Positions 21,487 through 32,114 of a stretch of 64,000 nt of DNA are shown here, piece after piece (position 1 is the stretch's first letter; each line of letters opens with the position of its first letter). The translations under genes were made by a program, and so were the position numbers. The stretch spans positions 1-64,000 of the forward strand of contig JAVJUS010000074.1 of assembly GCA_040220455.1 (NCBI GenBank), in the 5' to 3' direction. The DNA is from JAVJUS01 sp040220455. GTDB taxonomy: Bacteria; Pseudomonadota; Alphaproteobacteria; DSM-16000; Inquilinaceae. Below the pieces are notes generated by a model that was not told where the DNA came from, searched no databases, and saw only the letters and a list, made by a program, of their open reading frames with translations.

Positions 21487-22708
21487 CGTGTCCGTCCTCG
21501 ATGTCCTGCTTCACGACGAGCGCATCGGCACGCTCACGCGCCTCGGCGGCGACCGGAGCATCTTCGCTTTTTCCGATGACTATGCCGCCGACGACGCACG
21601 CCCCGTTCTCGGGCTGGGTTTCAAGGACATCCATGGCGCGCTGATCACCGACTTCAAGCCGGTTCGCACGCGAGTCATGCCGTTCTTCGCCAACCTGCTG
21701 CCCGAAGGACATCTGCGGGACTACCTCGCGGAACGCGCCGGGGTGAGCCCGACCCGTGAGTTCTTCCTGCTCCGCGCGCTCGGCGCCGACCTGCCGGGGG
21801 CGATCACCGTCAGGCCGGTCCATGGGGACGATTGGCCCGAGGCCGAAAAGGGCGACGCTGACGAAGATGCGGAAGTCCTGCGCGAGAATGCGCTGCGCTT
21901 CTCTTTGGCCGGAGTTCAGCTCAAGTTCTCGGCGATCGACGATGCTCGTGGCGGGCTTGCCATACCCGCCAAAGGCGTCGGCGGCTCCTGGATCGTCAAA
22001 CTTCCCTCGTCCGTCTACAAGCGAGTTCCCGAGAACGAATACGCAATGATGACGCTTGCCCGAGCGGTCGGGATCGACGTACCTCCGGTGCAGCTCGTCG
22101 AGATCGACGCTATCGTGAACTTGCCGGAAAATATGGGAGGTGGGGAGCGTCTGGCCTTGGCGGTCGAGCGTTTCGATCGGCTGTCGGACGGGACGCGTGT
22201 TCATATCGAGGATTTTGCGCAAGTTTTCGGCGTCTATCCTGAGGAGAAGTACAAGCGCGCCAGCTATCGCAATATCGCCGCCGTTTTGGCTGCGGAAGCT
22301 GGCATCGACGATGTCGCCGAGCTTATTCGGCGCTTTACTTTCAACGCCCTGATCGGAAATGCCGACATGCATTTGAAGAACTGGTCGTTGATCTATCCCG
22401 ATCGCCGGGCCGCTCGCCTGGCACCAGCCTATGATCTCGTCTCCACGGTCGCCTACATACCGGACGAGCATGCGGCTCTCAACGTCAGCCGGACAAAGCG
22501 ATTCGACGAGTTCACGTTCGACGAGCTGTCACACTTGGCGGCAAAAGCCAGGATCTCCGAGCCTGTCGTCTTGAAGACGGCGCGCGAGACAGTAGCCAGA
22601 TTCCGCGAGGTCTGGGGAGAAGAGAAATTTCATCTCCCTATTGCAGAACACGTGCGCAGATCGATTGAAACACAGTTGAGTAAAGTGCCGATCGCCGCGA
22701 CATTGTAG
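21473..22708 (+). CDS. hipA: HipA-family serine/threonine kinase toxin
   Basis: A 411-residue HipA-type kinase. The N-terminal subdomain includes FFANLLPEGHLRDYLAERAG, followed by RFSLAGVQLKFS. The kinase core has the catalytic-loop segment FNALIGNADMHLKNWSL and the metal-binding PAYDLVST, so the active site looks intact. E. coli HipA phosphorylates glutamyl-tRNA synthetase and induces persistence; the target here is unknown. It is coupled to hipB by overlap. Two palindromic elements follow its stop codon and the gene faces gyrB tail to tail. The flanking AT-rich promoter suggests acquisition as a module. Confidence 0.9.
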   Translation: MAMPDVSVLDVLLHDERIGTLTRLGGDRSIFAFSDDYAADDARPVLGLGFKDIHGALITDFKPVRTRVMPFFANLLPEGHLRDYLAERAGVSPTREFFLLRALGADLPGAITVRPVHGDDWPEAEKGDADEDAEVLRENALRFSLAGVQLKFSAIDDARGGLAIPAKGVGGSWIVKLPSSVYKRVPENEYAMMTLARAVGIDVPPVQLVEIDAIVNLPENMGGGERLALAVERFDRLSDGTRVHIEDFAQVFGVYPEEKYKRASYRNIAAVLAAEAGIDDVAELIRRFTFNALIGNADMHLKNWSLIYPDRRAARLAPAYDLVSTVAYIPDEHAALNVSRTKRFDEFTFDELSHLAAKARISEPVVLKTARETVARFREVWGEEKFHLPIAEHVRRSIETQLSKVPIAATL

Positions 22709-22798
22709 GCGAAAAATGCTGTCCGACGCCCCTGGTCAAGTTATCGGCGCATCGGCGACCAGCTCCCGGCGGCCGCCGCAGCCCAGAGACGGTGGCGC

Positions 22799-22840
22799 TA
22801 GAGCATCCTGCGCCCCAACGGGCGCAGATAAGATGCTCTA
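22799..22840. repeat. two-tier palindromic element 1
   Basis: TAGAGCATC (22799-22807) pairs with GATGCTCTA (22832-22840), and inside it CTGCGCCC (22808-22815) pairs with GGGCGCAG (22820-22827), leaving a short bulge. This near-perfect hairpin lies between the convergent hipA and gyrB genes. It resembles dispersed palindromic repeats of alphaproteobacteria. Confidence 0.7.
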
Positions 22841-22852
22841 GGTTGTTGAAGA

Positions 22853-22903
22853 TAGGGCAATTTTTTCCGAACTGATAATCCAATCAGTTCGGAAATTGCC
22901 CTA
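22853..22903. repeat. long palindromic element 2
   Basis: TAGGGCAATTT (22853-22863) pairs with AAATTGCCCTA (22893-22903), and TTCCGAACTGAT (22865-22876) with ATCAGTTCGGAA (22883-22894), around a 6-base loop. The stem is over 20 bp and contains a T-run, so transcripts from either side could terminate here. Its AT content is unlike the surrounding DNA. Confidence 0.7.
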
Positions 22904-22975
22904 GCGAAACGACGGCATCAGCGATCGGGCACGCGAGCCCGCAATCGCGACCGGCATCTCGCGGTACCCCCCCCC

Positions 22976-25432
22976 TCAAACGTCCAGGTTCGCCACCTTC
23001 AGCGCGTTGTCCTGGATGAACTCGCGGCGCGGTTCGACGACGTCGCCCATCAGGGTGGAGAACAGCTCCTCGGCCTCGTCGGCGTGGCTCAGCCTGACCT
23101 GGAGCAGGCGGCGGCTGTTGCGGTCGAGCGTGGTCTGCCAGAGCTGCTCCGGGTTCATCTCCCCCAGGCCCTTGTAGCGCTGGATCGTCACGCCCTTGCG
23201 GCCGAGTTCGATCACCTTGTCGAACAGGCCGACGGGGCCGTAGATCCGGTGCTCCTCGTCCTTGACGCGCAGCACGCCCGGCTGGCCGAAGGCGGCGGCG
23301 AGCGGCTCGGCCAGGCCGGCGAGCCGGCGGGCCTCGCCGGAATTGAGCACCTCCGGCGTCACGGCGAAGCGGCTTTCCACCCCGCGCAGGCGCCGACGCA
23401 TGACGAAGCCGCCGCGGCCGTCCGCCTCGCCCTGCCAGCCGCGCTCCAGCTCGGATGCCAGGGTGTCGAGCCGCTCGGCCACGTGGGCCGCGGCGGCCGC
23501 GGCCCGCTCCGGATCGCCCAGCAGGTCGGCCGACAGGGCGCCGGCGATCGCCGCCTGCTCGGCGACGTCCCAGTCGCCCACGCGCGCGGCCACCGGAATC
23601 AGCCAGTGACGGGCGTCGCGCGATTCCATCACCCGCGTGCGCAGGGCCTCCAGCTCCAGGATGTCGCCGTCGCCCTGCTCGTAGGCCACGCCCTCGATGC
23701 CCTGGTCGACCAGATAGGCCTCCATGGCCGGGTCGTCCTTGAGGTACATCTCCGAGCGGTTGCGCGTGATCTTGTAGAGCGGCGGCTGGGCGATATAGAG
23801 GTAGCCCTTCTCGATGATCTCCGGCATCTGGCGGTAGAAGAAGGTCAGCAGCAGCGTGCGGATGTGGCTGCCGTCCACGTCCGCGTCGGTCATGATGATG
23901 ATCTTGTGGTAGCGCGCCTTCTCGATGTCGAACTCTTCGCGGATGCCGGTGCCCAGCGCCGTGATCAGGGTGCCGATCTCGGCCGAGGAGAGCATCTTGT
24001 CGATGCGCGCCCGCTCGACGTTCAGGATCTTGCCACGCAGCGGCAGGATCGCCTGGAAGCGCCGGTCGCGGCCCTGCTTGGCCGAGCCGCCGGCCGAATC
24101 GCCCTCGACGATGAACAGCTCGGATTCCGCCGGATCGCGGGTCTGGCAGTCGGCGAGCTTGCCCGGCAGCGAGGCGACGTCGAGCGCGCTCTTGCGCCGG
24201 GTCAGCTCGCGCGCCTTGCGCGCCGCCTCGCGCGCGGCGGCGGCCTCGACCACCTTCTGGACGATCTTCTTGGCGTCGTTCGGGTGCTCCTCCAGCCAGA
24301 TCGACAGCGCCTCGTTGATCGCGCTCTCGACCGCCGGGCGGACCTCGGAGGAGACCAGCTTCTCCTTGGTTTGGCTGGAGAATTTCGGGTCCGGCACCTT
24401 GACCGACAGCACGCAGGTCAGCCCCTCGCGCGCGTCGTCGCCGGACAGGGCCACCTTCTCCTTCTTGGCCAGCCCGCTGGAGACCGCGTAGTTGTTCACC
24501 TGGCGCGTCAACGCGGCGCGGAAGCCGGCCAGATGCGTGCCGCCGTCGCGCTGGGGGATGTTGTTGGTGAAGCACAGCATCGTCTCGTGGAAGGCGTCGG
24601 TCCACTGCATGGCCGCCTCCACGGTGATGCCCTCGCGCTCCGCCGAGACCACGATCGAGGGCTGGTGCAGCGCGGTCTTCGAGCGGTCGAGATAGGCCAC
24701 GAAGGCCGACAGCCCGCCCTCGTAGATCATCTCCACCGTCTTGGCCTCGACCCCGCGCGCGTCGCTCAGGATCAGGGCGACGCCGGAGTTGAGGAAGGCG
24801 AGCTCGCGCAGCCGGTGCTCCAGCGTGCCGAAGTCGAACTCGATCTTGGTGAACACGTCGGGCGAGGGCAGGAAGTTGATCTTCGTGCCGTGGACGGCGC
24901 CGGCCCCGTCGGCCCGCGGCGCCTCGCCGATATCCGCGAGGCCGGACTCGGGCTCGCCGTCCTGGAAGCGCATGAACCAGGTCCGGCCGTCGCGCCAGAT
25001 CGTCAGGTCCAGGCGCGCCGACAGGGCGTTGACCACCGAAACGCCGACGCCGTGCAGCCCGCCGGAGACCTTGTAGGAGTTCTGGTCGAACTTACCGCCG
25101 GCATGGAGGTGGGTCATGATCACCTCCGCCGCGCTGACCCCCTCCTCCTTGTGCAGGTCGACCGGGATGCCGCGGCCGTTGTCGGTGACGGTGACCGAGC
25201 CGTCGGGCTCCAGCGTCACCTCGATCCGGTCGCAGTGACCGGCGAGCGACTCGTCGATGGCGTTGTCGACGACCTCGTAGACCATGTGGTGCAGGCCCGA
25301 GCCGTCGTCGGTGTCGCCGATATACATGCCCGGGCGCTTGCGCACGGCTTCCAGCCCGCGCAGCACCTTGATCGAGTCCGCGCCGTAGGTCTCGGTCTCG
25401 GCGGCGGGCGTGGGCATCGGTCGGTCGGCCAT
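22976..25432 (-). CDS. gyrB: DNA gyrase subunit B
   Basis: An 818-residue type IIA topoisomerase ATPase subunit that, with GyrA, introduces negative supercoils. The GHKL ATPase domain contains EVVDNAIDESLAGHCD, DNGRGIP and GGLHGVGVSVVNALS. The TOPRIM domain has FIVEGDSAGGSAKQGRDR, LRGKILNVE and MTDADVDGSHIRTLL, and the C-terminal tail has QRYKGLGEMNPEQLW. The start MADRPMPTP is preferred; an in-frame ATG five codons upstream (25447) is an alternative. It follows recF by 79 bases in the dnaN-recF-gyrB run. Confidence 0.98.
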   Translation of the reverse strand: MADRPMPTPAAETETYGADSIKVLRGLEAVRKRPGMYIGDTDDGSGLHHMVYEVVDNAIDESLAGHCDRIEVTLEPDGSVTVTDNGRGIPVDLHKEEGVSAAEVIMTHLHAGGKFDQNSYKVSGGLHGVGVSVVNALSARLDLTIWRDGRTWFMRFQDGEPESGLADIGEAPRADGAGAVHGTKINFLPSPDVFTKIEFDFGTLEHRLRELAFLNSGVALILSDARGVEAKTVEMIYEGGLSAFVAYLDRSKTALHQPSIVVSAEREGITVEAAMQWTDAFHETMLCFTNNIPQRDGGTHLAGFRAALTRQVNNYAVSSGLAKKEKVALSGDDAREGLTCVLSVKVPDPKFSSQTKEKLVSSEVRPAVESAINEALSIWLEEHPNDAKKIVQKVVEAAAAREAARKARELTRRKSALDVASLPGKLADCQTRDPAESELFIVEGDSAGGSAKQGRDRRFQAILPLRGKILNVERARIDKMLSSAEIGTLITALGTGIREEFDIEKARYHKIIIMTDADVDGSHIRTLLLTFFYRQMPEIIEKGYLYIAQPPLYKITRNRSEMYLKDDPAMEAYLVDQGIEGVAYEQGDGDILELEALRTRVMESRDARHWLIPVAARVGDWDVAEQAAIAGALSADLLGDPERAAAAAAHVAERLDTLASELERGWQGEADGRGGFVMRRRLRGVESRFAVTPEVLNSGEARRLAGLAEPLAAAFGQPGVLRVKDEEHRIYGPVGLFDKVIELGRKGVTIQRYKGLGEMNPEQLWQTTLDRNSRRLLQVRLSHADEAEELFSTLMGDVVEPRREFIQDNALKVANLDV

Positions 25433-25511
25433 GGTGGTCGCTTTCATCCACGATAAACGTCAACGCGAACAACGAGCCGGCTCCCCCTCGAAGCCGGCCC
25501 GGCACCCGGGA

Positions 25512-26750
25512 TCAGTCCGTCCCCGGGGTCTCGGTCACCCGGGCGTCCTCCACCCGGAATCGGCGCGCCCGGTCGCCGAAACCGTCGAACAGGCCGGCAT
25601 CCGTGCCGGTCAGCCAGGCCTGGGCGCCGAGCGCCAGGATCTCCGCATAGAGCGCGTCGCGCCGGTGCCGGTCGAGATGGGCGGCCACCTCGTCCAGCAG
25701 CAGGAGCGGCGGCGCCCCCCGCTCGGCCGCCAGCAGCCGCGCGTTGGCGAGCACGAGCCCGATCAGCAGCGCCTTCTGCTCGCCCGTCGAGCACTGGGCG
25801 GCGGGCATGTCCTTGGCCCGGTGGCGAACCTCCAGGTCGGCGCGGTGCGGCCCGGCCGACGCGCCGCCGGCCGCCGCGTCATAGCGCCGGGCGTCGCGCA
25901 GCCGGGCGCGCAGGTCGTCCTCGACCGCGAGCGCCGGCGCGCCGGCCAGCCCGTCCTCGACCGTCCCGGCGATCGCGATGTCGGCGGCCGGGAACGGCCC
26001 GTCGGCGAGCGTCGCGGCGGCCGCGGCGGCCTGCAGGCGGGCGACCACCTCCCGCCGGGCGGCGGCCAGCGCCACCCCGTTGGTCGCCATGGCGTCCTCG
26101 AGCGCGCCCAGCCAGCCCGGGTCCTGCCGCCCGTCGCGCAGCAGCCGCGCGCGCTCGCGCATCGCGCGCTCGTAAGCCGCGGCGTGGCGCGCATGGGCCG
26201 GGAAGAAACCCGCCACCAGACGGTCGAGAAAGCGCCGGCGGCCCGACGCGCCCTCGGTGAACAGCCGGTCGAGCGCCGGGGTCAGCCAGACCAGCGCCAC
26301 CCGCTCGCCCAGCTCCGCCTGGCTCGCCGCCGCGCGGCCGTCGAGGCGGACCACCCGACGCGGCTGGTCGATCGGCGCGTCCGGGTCCATGCCGGTGCCG
26401 ATGCGCACCCGCTCCGGCCCGGCCGCGGAGACCGTGTCGAGCGTCGCCGAGACCGCCCAGCGCGCATCGGCCGCCGCCCCCCGGCGCAGCGCGTCCGGCA
26501 GCGCCGCGCCGCGCAGCCCGCGCCCGGGCGCCAGGTAGGAGACCGCCTCCAGCAGGTTGGTCTTGCCCGCGCCGTTGGGGCCGGTCAGCACCACCGGCTC
26601 CGGGTCCAGCTCGAGCGCCAGGCGCGCGTAGCCGCGGAACTCCGTCAGGGCGAGGCGACGCACGGCCAGACGGCCGCCGGCACCGCCCGACTGGGCGTCG
26701 GCGGTCGGCGGGGCGGCGGGGGTCTCGGTCAACCGGGACAGGTGCGTCAC
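25512..26750 (-). CDS. recF: DNA replication/repair protein RecF
   Basis: A 412-residue SMC-like ATPase that helps load RecA at gapped DNA together with RecO and RecR. It shows Walker A (GPNGAGKTNLLEAVSYL), the RecF-typical LALTEFRGYARL near the start, and Walker B (PLLLLDEVAAHLD). The start is a GTG preceded by AAGGA. It lies 94 bases after dnaN and 79 before gyrB in the classical order. The protein is rich in Ala and Arg, as is common in this genome. Confidence 0.95.
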   Translation of the reverse strand: MTHLSRLTETPAAPPTADAQSGGAGGRLAVRRLALTEFRGYARLALELDPEPVVLTGPNGAGKTNLLEAVSYLAPGRGLRGAALPDALRRGAAADARWAVSATLDTVSAAGPERVRIGTGMDPDAPIDQPRRVVRLDGRAAASQAELGERVALVWLTPALDRLFTEGASGRRRFLDRLVAGFFPAHARHAAAYERAMRERARLLRDGRQDPGWLGALEDAMATNGVALAAARREVVARLQAAAAAATLADGPFPAADIAIAGTVEDGLAGAPALAVEDDLRARLRDARRYDAAAGGASAGPHRADLEVRHRAKDMPAAQCSTGEQKALLIGLVLANARLLAAERGAPPLLLLDEVAAHLDRHRRDALYAEILALGAQAWLTGTDAGLFDGFGDRARRFRVEDARVTETPGTD

Positions 26751-26844
26751 GTCGGTCCTTGCAAGGGCGCCTGGTCGCAGCGCCCGGGGATTGGCGCCCT
26801 CGCGGTGCCGCGGCGACGGTCACCGCCCGGGCACCGGGCATCGG

Positions 26845-27963
26845 TCACACGCGCATCGGCATCAGCACGTAGAGGGCGCTGGCGTCCTCGCTGTCCTGCA
26901 CGATCGTCGGCGAGGCGCCGTCGGCCATCAGGAACTTCGCCCGGGCGCCCTCGATGCGATCGGTGATGTCCATCAGATAGCGTGCGTTGAACCCGATCTC
27001 CAGCGGCGTGGACCCGTATTCCACCTCCAGCGCCTCGGTCGCGCTGCCCTGCTCGGCGCTGGTCGCCGACAGGGTCAGGGTGCCGTCCTCGATCGCCAGC
27101 TTGACCGCCCGGCTCTTCTCCGTGGAGATGGTCGACACGCGGTCGACCGCCTCGGCGAAGTCCTCGGCCTCGACCAGCAGGGTCTTGTCGTTGTCGGCCG
27201 GGATCACCCGCTCGTAGTCGGGGAAGGTGCCGTCGATCAGCTTGGAGGTCAGGGTGACGGAGTCGAAGGCGAAGCGGACCTTGCTCTCGCTCAGCTCGAC
27301 CGTCACGGGATCGGCGTTCTCCTCGATCAGCTTGTAGAGCTCGCCCACCGTCTTGCGCGGCACGATGACGCCGGGGATCCCCTCCGCCCCCTGGGGCAGG
27401 GCGACCTCCATGCGCGCCAGCCGGTGGCCGTCGGTCGCCACGGCGCGCAGGGTCGGGCTGTCGCCGACGCCCGCGGCATGGAGATAGATGCCGTTGAGGT
27501 AGTAGCGCGTCTCCTCCGTCGAGATGGCGAAGCGCGTGCGCTCGATGAGCTGGCGCAGATCGCCGGCGGCGAGCTCGAAGCGGTGGCCCGACTCCCCGCC
27601 CGCCATCGACGGGAAGTCCTCGATCGGCAGACAGCCGAGCACGAAGCGCGAGCGCCCGGCCTGCAGCACCAGCGTCCCCTTGTCGCCGTCGTAGGAGAGC
27701 TCGGCCTGGCTGCCGTCGGGCAGCTTGCGCACGATGTCGTAGAGCGTGTGCGCCGGCGCCGTGGTCGCCCCCGGGGTCTGGACGTCGGCGGGAACGTGCT
27801 CGACGATCTCCAGGTCCATGTCCGTCGCGGTCAGGCCCAGGACGCCCGATTCGGCGCGCAGCATGACGTTGGCCAGGATGGGGATCGTGTTGCGCCGTTC
27901 GACGACGCTCTGTACGTGCCCGAGGGATTTGAGCAGCGCCGCCCGGTCGATGGTCAGCTTCAT
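26845..27963 (-). CDS. dnaN: DNA polymerase III beta sliding clamp
   Basis: A 372-residue sliding clamp of three similar domains: MKLTIDRAALLKSLGHVQSV at the start, NGIYLHAAG in the middle and the conserved C-terminal end ALYVLMPMRV. It tethers polymerase III and many repair factors to DNA. It is followed by recF and gyrB. It is separated from dnaA by an antiporter gene transcribed the other way, so it has its own promoter in 27964-28222. Confidence 0.97.
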   Translation of the reverse strand: MKLTIDRAALLKSLGHVQSVVERRNTIPILANVMLRAESGVLGLTATDMDLEIVEHVPADVQTPGATTAPAHTLYDIVRKLPDGSQAELSYDGDKGTLVLQAGRSRFVLGCLPIEDFPSMAGGESGHRFELAAGDLRQLIERTRFAISTEETRYYLNGIYLHAAGVGDSPTLRAVATDGHRLARMEVALPQGAEGIPGVIVPRKTVGELYKLIEENADPVTVELSESKVRFAFDSVTLTSKLIDGTFPDYERVIPADNDKTLLVEAEDFAEAVDRVSTISTEKSRAVKLAIEDGTLTLSATSAEQGSATEALEVEYGSTPLEIGFNARYLMDITDRIEGARAKFLMADGASPTIVQDSEDASALYVLMPMRV

Positions 27964-28222
27964 TCGGGAATCATGTCGCTCGGGTTGAGGTACCGACGGG
28001 ATCGCGGTCCGGTGAGAACCCGCCGCGGACCGCCGTTCCCGCGGCCCCGGCCGCGCGGCGCGCCGAACGACTCGCCGACGCTCGACCAGGGCGCGACACT
28101 ATAGCCAAAGGGCCCGCGCGTCGAAAGGAAATCCGGCGGTTTCCGGGGCCCCGCGCCAGCCCCGGAGGCGGCCGGGAGCGCCGGCCGTCGCAACCGCGGC
28201 GCCGACACGCTAGTCTCGGGCC

Positions 28223-29947
28223 ATGGCCGAATCCCACCTCCTCGAAGGCGTCGTCATCGTCCTGCTCACGGCGGTGCTCGTCGTCCCGCTCTTCCAGCGC
28301 GCCAAGCTCTCCGCGGTGCTGGGCTATCTGGCCGCCGGCGCGATCATCGGCCCCTACGGCCTGGGCGTCGTGGGCAGCGGGCCGGAGGTCTCCGCCCTGG
28401 CGGAGTTCGGCGTGGTCTTCCTGCTCTTCACGATCGGGCTCGAGCTCTCGATCGAGCGCCTGCGCGCCATGCGCCACCACATCTTCGGCCTGGGCACCGC
28501 CCAGGTCGTCATCAGCGGCGTGGCGATCGGCGGGATCGGGTTCTTCGGCTTCGGCCTGCCCGGCGAGGCCGCGGTGGTGATCGGCGCCGCGCTCGCCCTG
28601 TCCTCCACCGCCGTCGTCCTCCAGCTGCTCAGCGAGCACGGCGACATGCTGGCCCGGGTCGGGCGGATCAGCTTCTCGATCCTGCTGCTCCAGGACATCG
28701 CCGTGGCCCCGATCCTGGCGCTGGTGCCGCTGCTCGGCATGGACGGCGGCGACCTGGCGACGGCGCTGGGCATGGCGCTGCTGCGCGCGGCGCTGGCGGT
28801 CGCGGCGATCGCGCTGATCGGCCGGCTGCTGCTGCGCCCGGTCTTCCGCCTGGCCGCGCGCACGCACAACCGGGAGGTCTTCGCCGCGCTCGCCCTCCTG
28901 GTCGCGCTCGGGACCGGCTGGACGACCCATCATTTCGGGCTGTCCATGGCGCTGGGCGCCTTCCTGGCCGGGCTAATGCTCGCCGGCACCGAGTACCGCC
29001 ACCAGGTCGAGGCCGACATCGAGCCGTTCCGCGGCATCCTGCTCGGCTTTTTCTTCATGACCGTCGGCATGCTGGTCGACCCGGCCCTGATCCTAGAGCA
29101 GGCCGGGCTGATCGTCCTGCTGGTGATCGGGCTGCTGGCGCTCAAGGCGGCCATCGTCGTCGCGCTGTGCCGGCTTTTCGGCGTCGGCGCCCCGGCCGCG
29201 CTGCGTATCGGCCTGCTGCTCGCGGAGGGCGGCGAGTTCGCCTTCGTCATCGTCGGCCTCGCCATGACCGAGGGGGTGGTGGCGCAGCCGACGGGCCAGC
29301 TGGTCGTCGTCGTGGTGATCCTGAGCATGATCGCCACGCCCTTTCTCGCCGGTCTCGGCCGACGCCTCCAGCACCGGCTGGAGCGCGGCGCCCTGGCCGC
29401 GCCCGAGACCCTGTCGGCGGAGAGCGAGGGTCTGCGCGACCACGTGGTCATTGCCGGCTTCGGCCGGGTCGGCCAGACCATCGCCCGGCTGCTGGCCGAG
29501 CGCGAGATCCCCTACGTCGCCCTGGATCTGGACCCGAGCCGGGTCGCCGCGGCGCGCCAGCGCGGCCGGCTGGTCTTCTACGGCAACGTCGCCCAGCCCG
29601 ACGTGATGCGCCGCGCCCATGTGGACACCGCCCGCGCGGTCGTCGTCACCATCGACCAGCCGATGGCGGCCGAGCGCGTGGTCCACGGGCTGCGCCAGCA
29701 CTACCCGGCGCTGCACATCGTGGCGCGGGCCCATGACCGGGAGCACGGCCGCTCGCTGATGAACGCCGGGGCGTCGAGCATCGTGCCGGAGACGCTGGAG
29801 GCGAGCCTGCAGCTCGGCCACGCGGTCCTGCGCACCGCCGGCGCGGCCGACGAGGACATCGACCGGCTGCTCGCCCGGCTGCGCGACCAGGACTACGCGG
29901 AGCTGGAGGACATCGTGCCCGCCGCCGGCGGCCGCGGCACCGGCTGA
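28223..29947 (+). CDS. CPA2-family monovalent cation:proton antiporter with RCK domain (KefB/C type)
   Basis: A 574-residue protein. Residues ~1-385 form a 12-helix Na+/H+-exchanger-type membrane domain (SAVLGYLAAGAIIGPYGLG, LSSTAVVLQLLSEHGDM, LLQDIAVAPILALVPLLG). Residues ~410-530 form a TrkA-N/RCK nucleotide-binding domain (VVIAGFGRVGQTIARLLAE). It likely exports K+ or Na+ in exchange for protons under cytosolic control. It sits between dnaN and dnaA on the opposite strand, an uncommon interruption of that pair. Whether it is glutathione-gated like KefB/KefC cannot be told. Confidence 0.92.
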   Translation: MAESHLLEGVVIVLLTAVLVVPLFQRAKLSAVLGYLAAGAIIGPYGLGVVGSGPEVSALAEFGVVFLLFTIGLELSIERLRAMRHHIFGLGTAQVVISGVAIGGIGFFGFGLPGEAAVVIGAALALSSTAVVLQLLSEHGDMLARVGRISFSILLLQDIAVAPILALVPLLGMDGGDLATALGMALLRAALAVAAIALIGRLLLRPVFRLAARTHNREVFAALALLVALGTGWTTHHFGLSMALGAFLAGLMLAGTEYRHQVEADIEPFRGILLGFFFMTVGMLVDPALILEQAGLIVLLVIGLLALKAAIVVALCRLFGVGAPAALRIGLLLAEGGEFAFVIVGLAMTEGVVAQPTGQLVVVVVILSMIATPFLAGLGRRLQHRLERGALAAPETLSAESEGLRDHVVIAGFGRVGQTIARLLAEREIPYVALDLDPSRVAAARQRGRLVFYGNVAQPDVMRRAHVDTARAVVVTIDQPMAAERVVHGLRQHYPALHIVARAHDREHGRSLMNAGASSIVPETLEASLQLGHAVLRTAGAADEDIDRLLARLRDQDYAELEDIVPAAGGRGTG

Positions 29948-29990
29948 AGCCCGGCACGGCGCCACCGCCCTCGGCCGGGCGCCGCCCGGC

Positions 29991-31427
<1,437 letters not shown>

Positions 31428-31746
31428 CTCTTTCGACCTCCGTGCGTATTCTTGTCGGACCACGGGCGCCGGGACCGGCGCCCCATGCCGGGCAGACCCG
31501 CGTGACGGCTCGGCGCCGGAGCGCGACGGTGCGGGGCCGTCGCGCCCTAAGGCGCGGAGGCTCTGGGGGGATCGGCGATCCCGCTGCCGGCGGGAACCGG
31601 GCCTGAAGCCCGGATCAGGGTCCGAAGGATTGTCGGCAAGGCCGCGCCAGGATGACCGGCGGCGTGTTCCGCTCGTTGCTTCATGATTTGACAAATGCCC
31701 CCTTTTGGCGGGAATTGGCTCCCCGTCTCGTCCTTCTCTCTCGGAT

Positions 31747-31763
31747 TTCAAGTGAAACTTGAA
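31747..31763. promoter_or_regulatory. 17-bp palindrome upstream of dnaA
   Basis: TTCAAGT-GAA-ACTTGAA is a perfect inverted repeat about 320 bases upstream of the dnaA start. It may be a protein-binding site for control of dnaA or origin activity. No known consensus is claimed. Confidence 0.4.
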
Positions 31764-31778
31764 GAGTGCGGTGTGAAG

Positions 31779-31823
31779 GGATCAGAATTTATTGAGCTTT
31801 ATATTTAAAAGCGGCTCTGATCC
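31779..31823. repeat. inverted repeat flanking an AT-rich tract
   Basis: GGATCAGA (31779-31786) and TCTGATCC (31816-31823) bracket a 29-base segment, 31787-31815, made mostly of A and T. In a genome this GC-rich such a tract is conspicuous and could melt easily. Confidence 0.45.
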
Positions 31824-32009
31824 TCCGCTCGTCTGATGACGCATATTCCACCTTGATTAACAAGTACTGCGCGACATCCAGGCGTCACATTAGCCGCGAC
31901 TCTCCGGGCTGGCAACCGAACAAATCGGGACCATGGAAAAAAGCAAAATCCGTTCGCCGGCCCGTCGACTCACGACACACTGACCGATACGGGCGTTACA
32001 AGTCATTGA

Positions 32010-32042
32010 AAAATAAAAAAGGCCGCGCCAGATGGCGCGACC
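32010..32042 (-). terminator. rho-independent terminator of rpsT
   Basis: On the minus strand a GC-rich stem GGTCGCGCCA / TGGCGCGGCC with a 2-base loop and one mismatch is followed by a T-run (the A-tract at 32010-32020). It lies about 75 bases after the rpsT stop. Confidence 0.8.
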
Positions 32043-32114
32043 TCTGCAACGACCCGAAACGCTCGAGCCGGGTTCGGCGGCAGCCCATGGCGGGCACCGC
32101 CGGAATGCTCTCGC

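Larger units (their letters stand above)
31428..32114. other. non-coding region upstream of dnaA, possible oriC/DUE
   Basis: The 687 bases between dnaA and rpsT hold no supported gene. Roughly 31680-32020 is clearly AT-richer than the surroundings and carries two palindromes (31747-31763 and 31779-31823) around an A/T tract, plus the rpsT terminator. This is what a dnaA promoter or DNA-unwinding element would look like. No TTATCCACA-type DnaA box was found by eye, so an origin call remains tentative. Confidence 0.4.

Noticed and set aside
23084..25456. Plus-strand frame opposite gyrB
   Set aside because: Antisense shadow; GyrB motifs are complete on the minus strand.
31428..31751. Upstream extension of dnaA by 108 residues
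   Set aside because: Arg/Ser-rich, not like any DnaA N-terminus; a GGAGG site precedes the internal start at 31427.
31680..32020. Definite oriC
   Set aside because: AT-rich and structured, but no recognisable DnaA boxes were found; kept only as a tentative finding.
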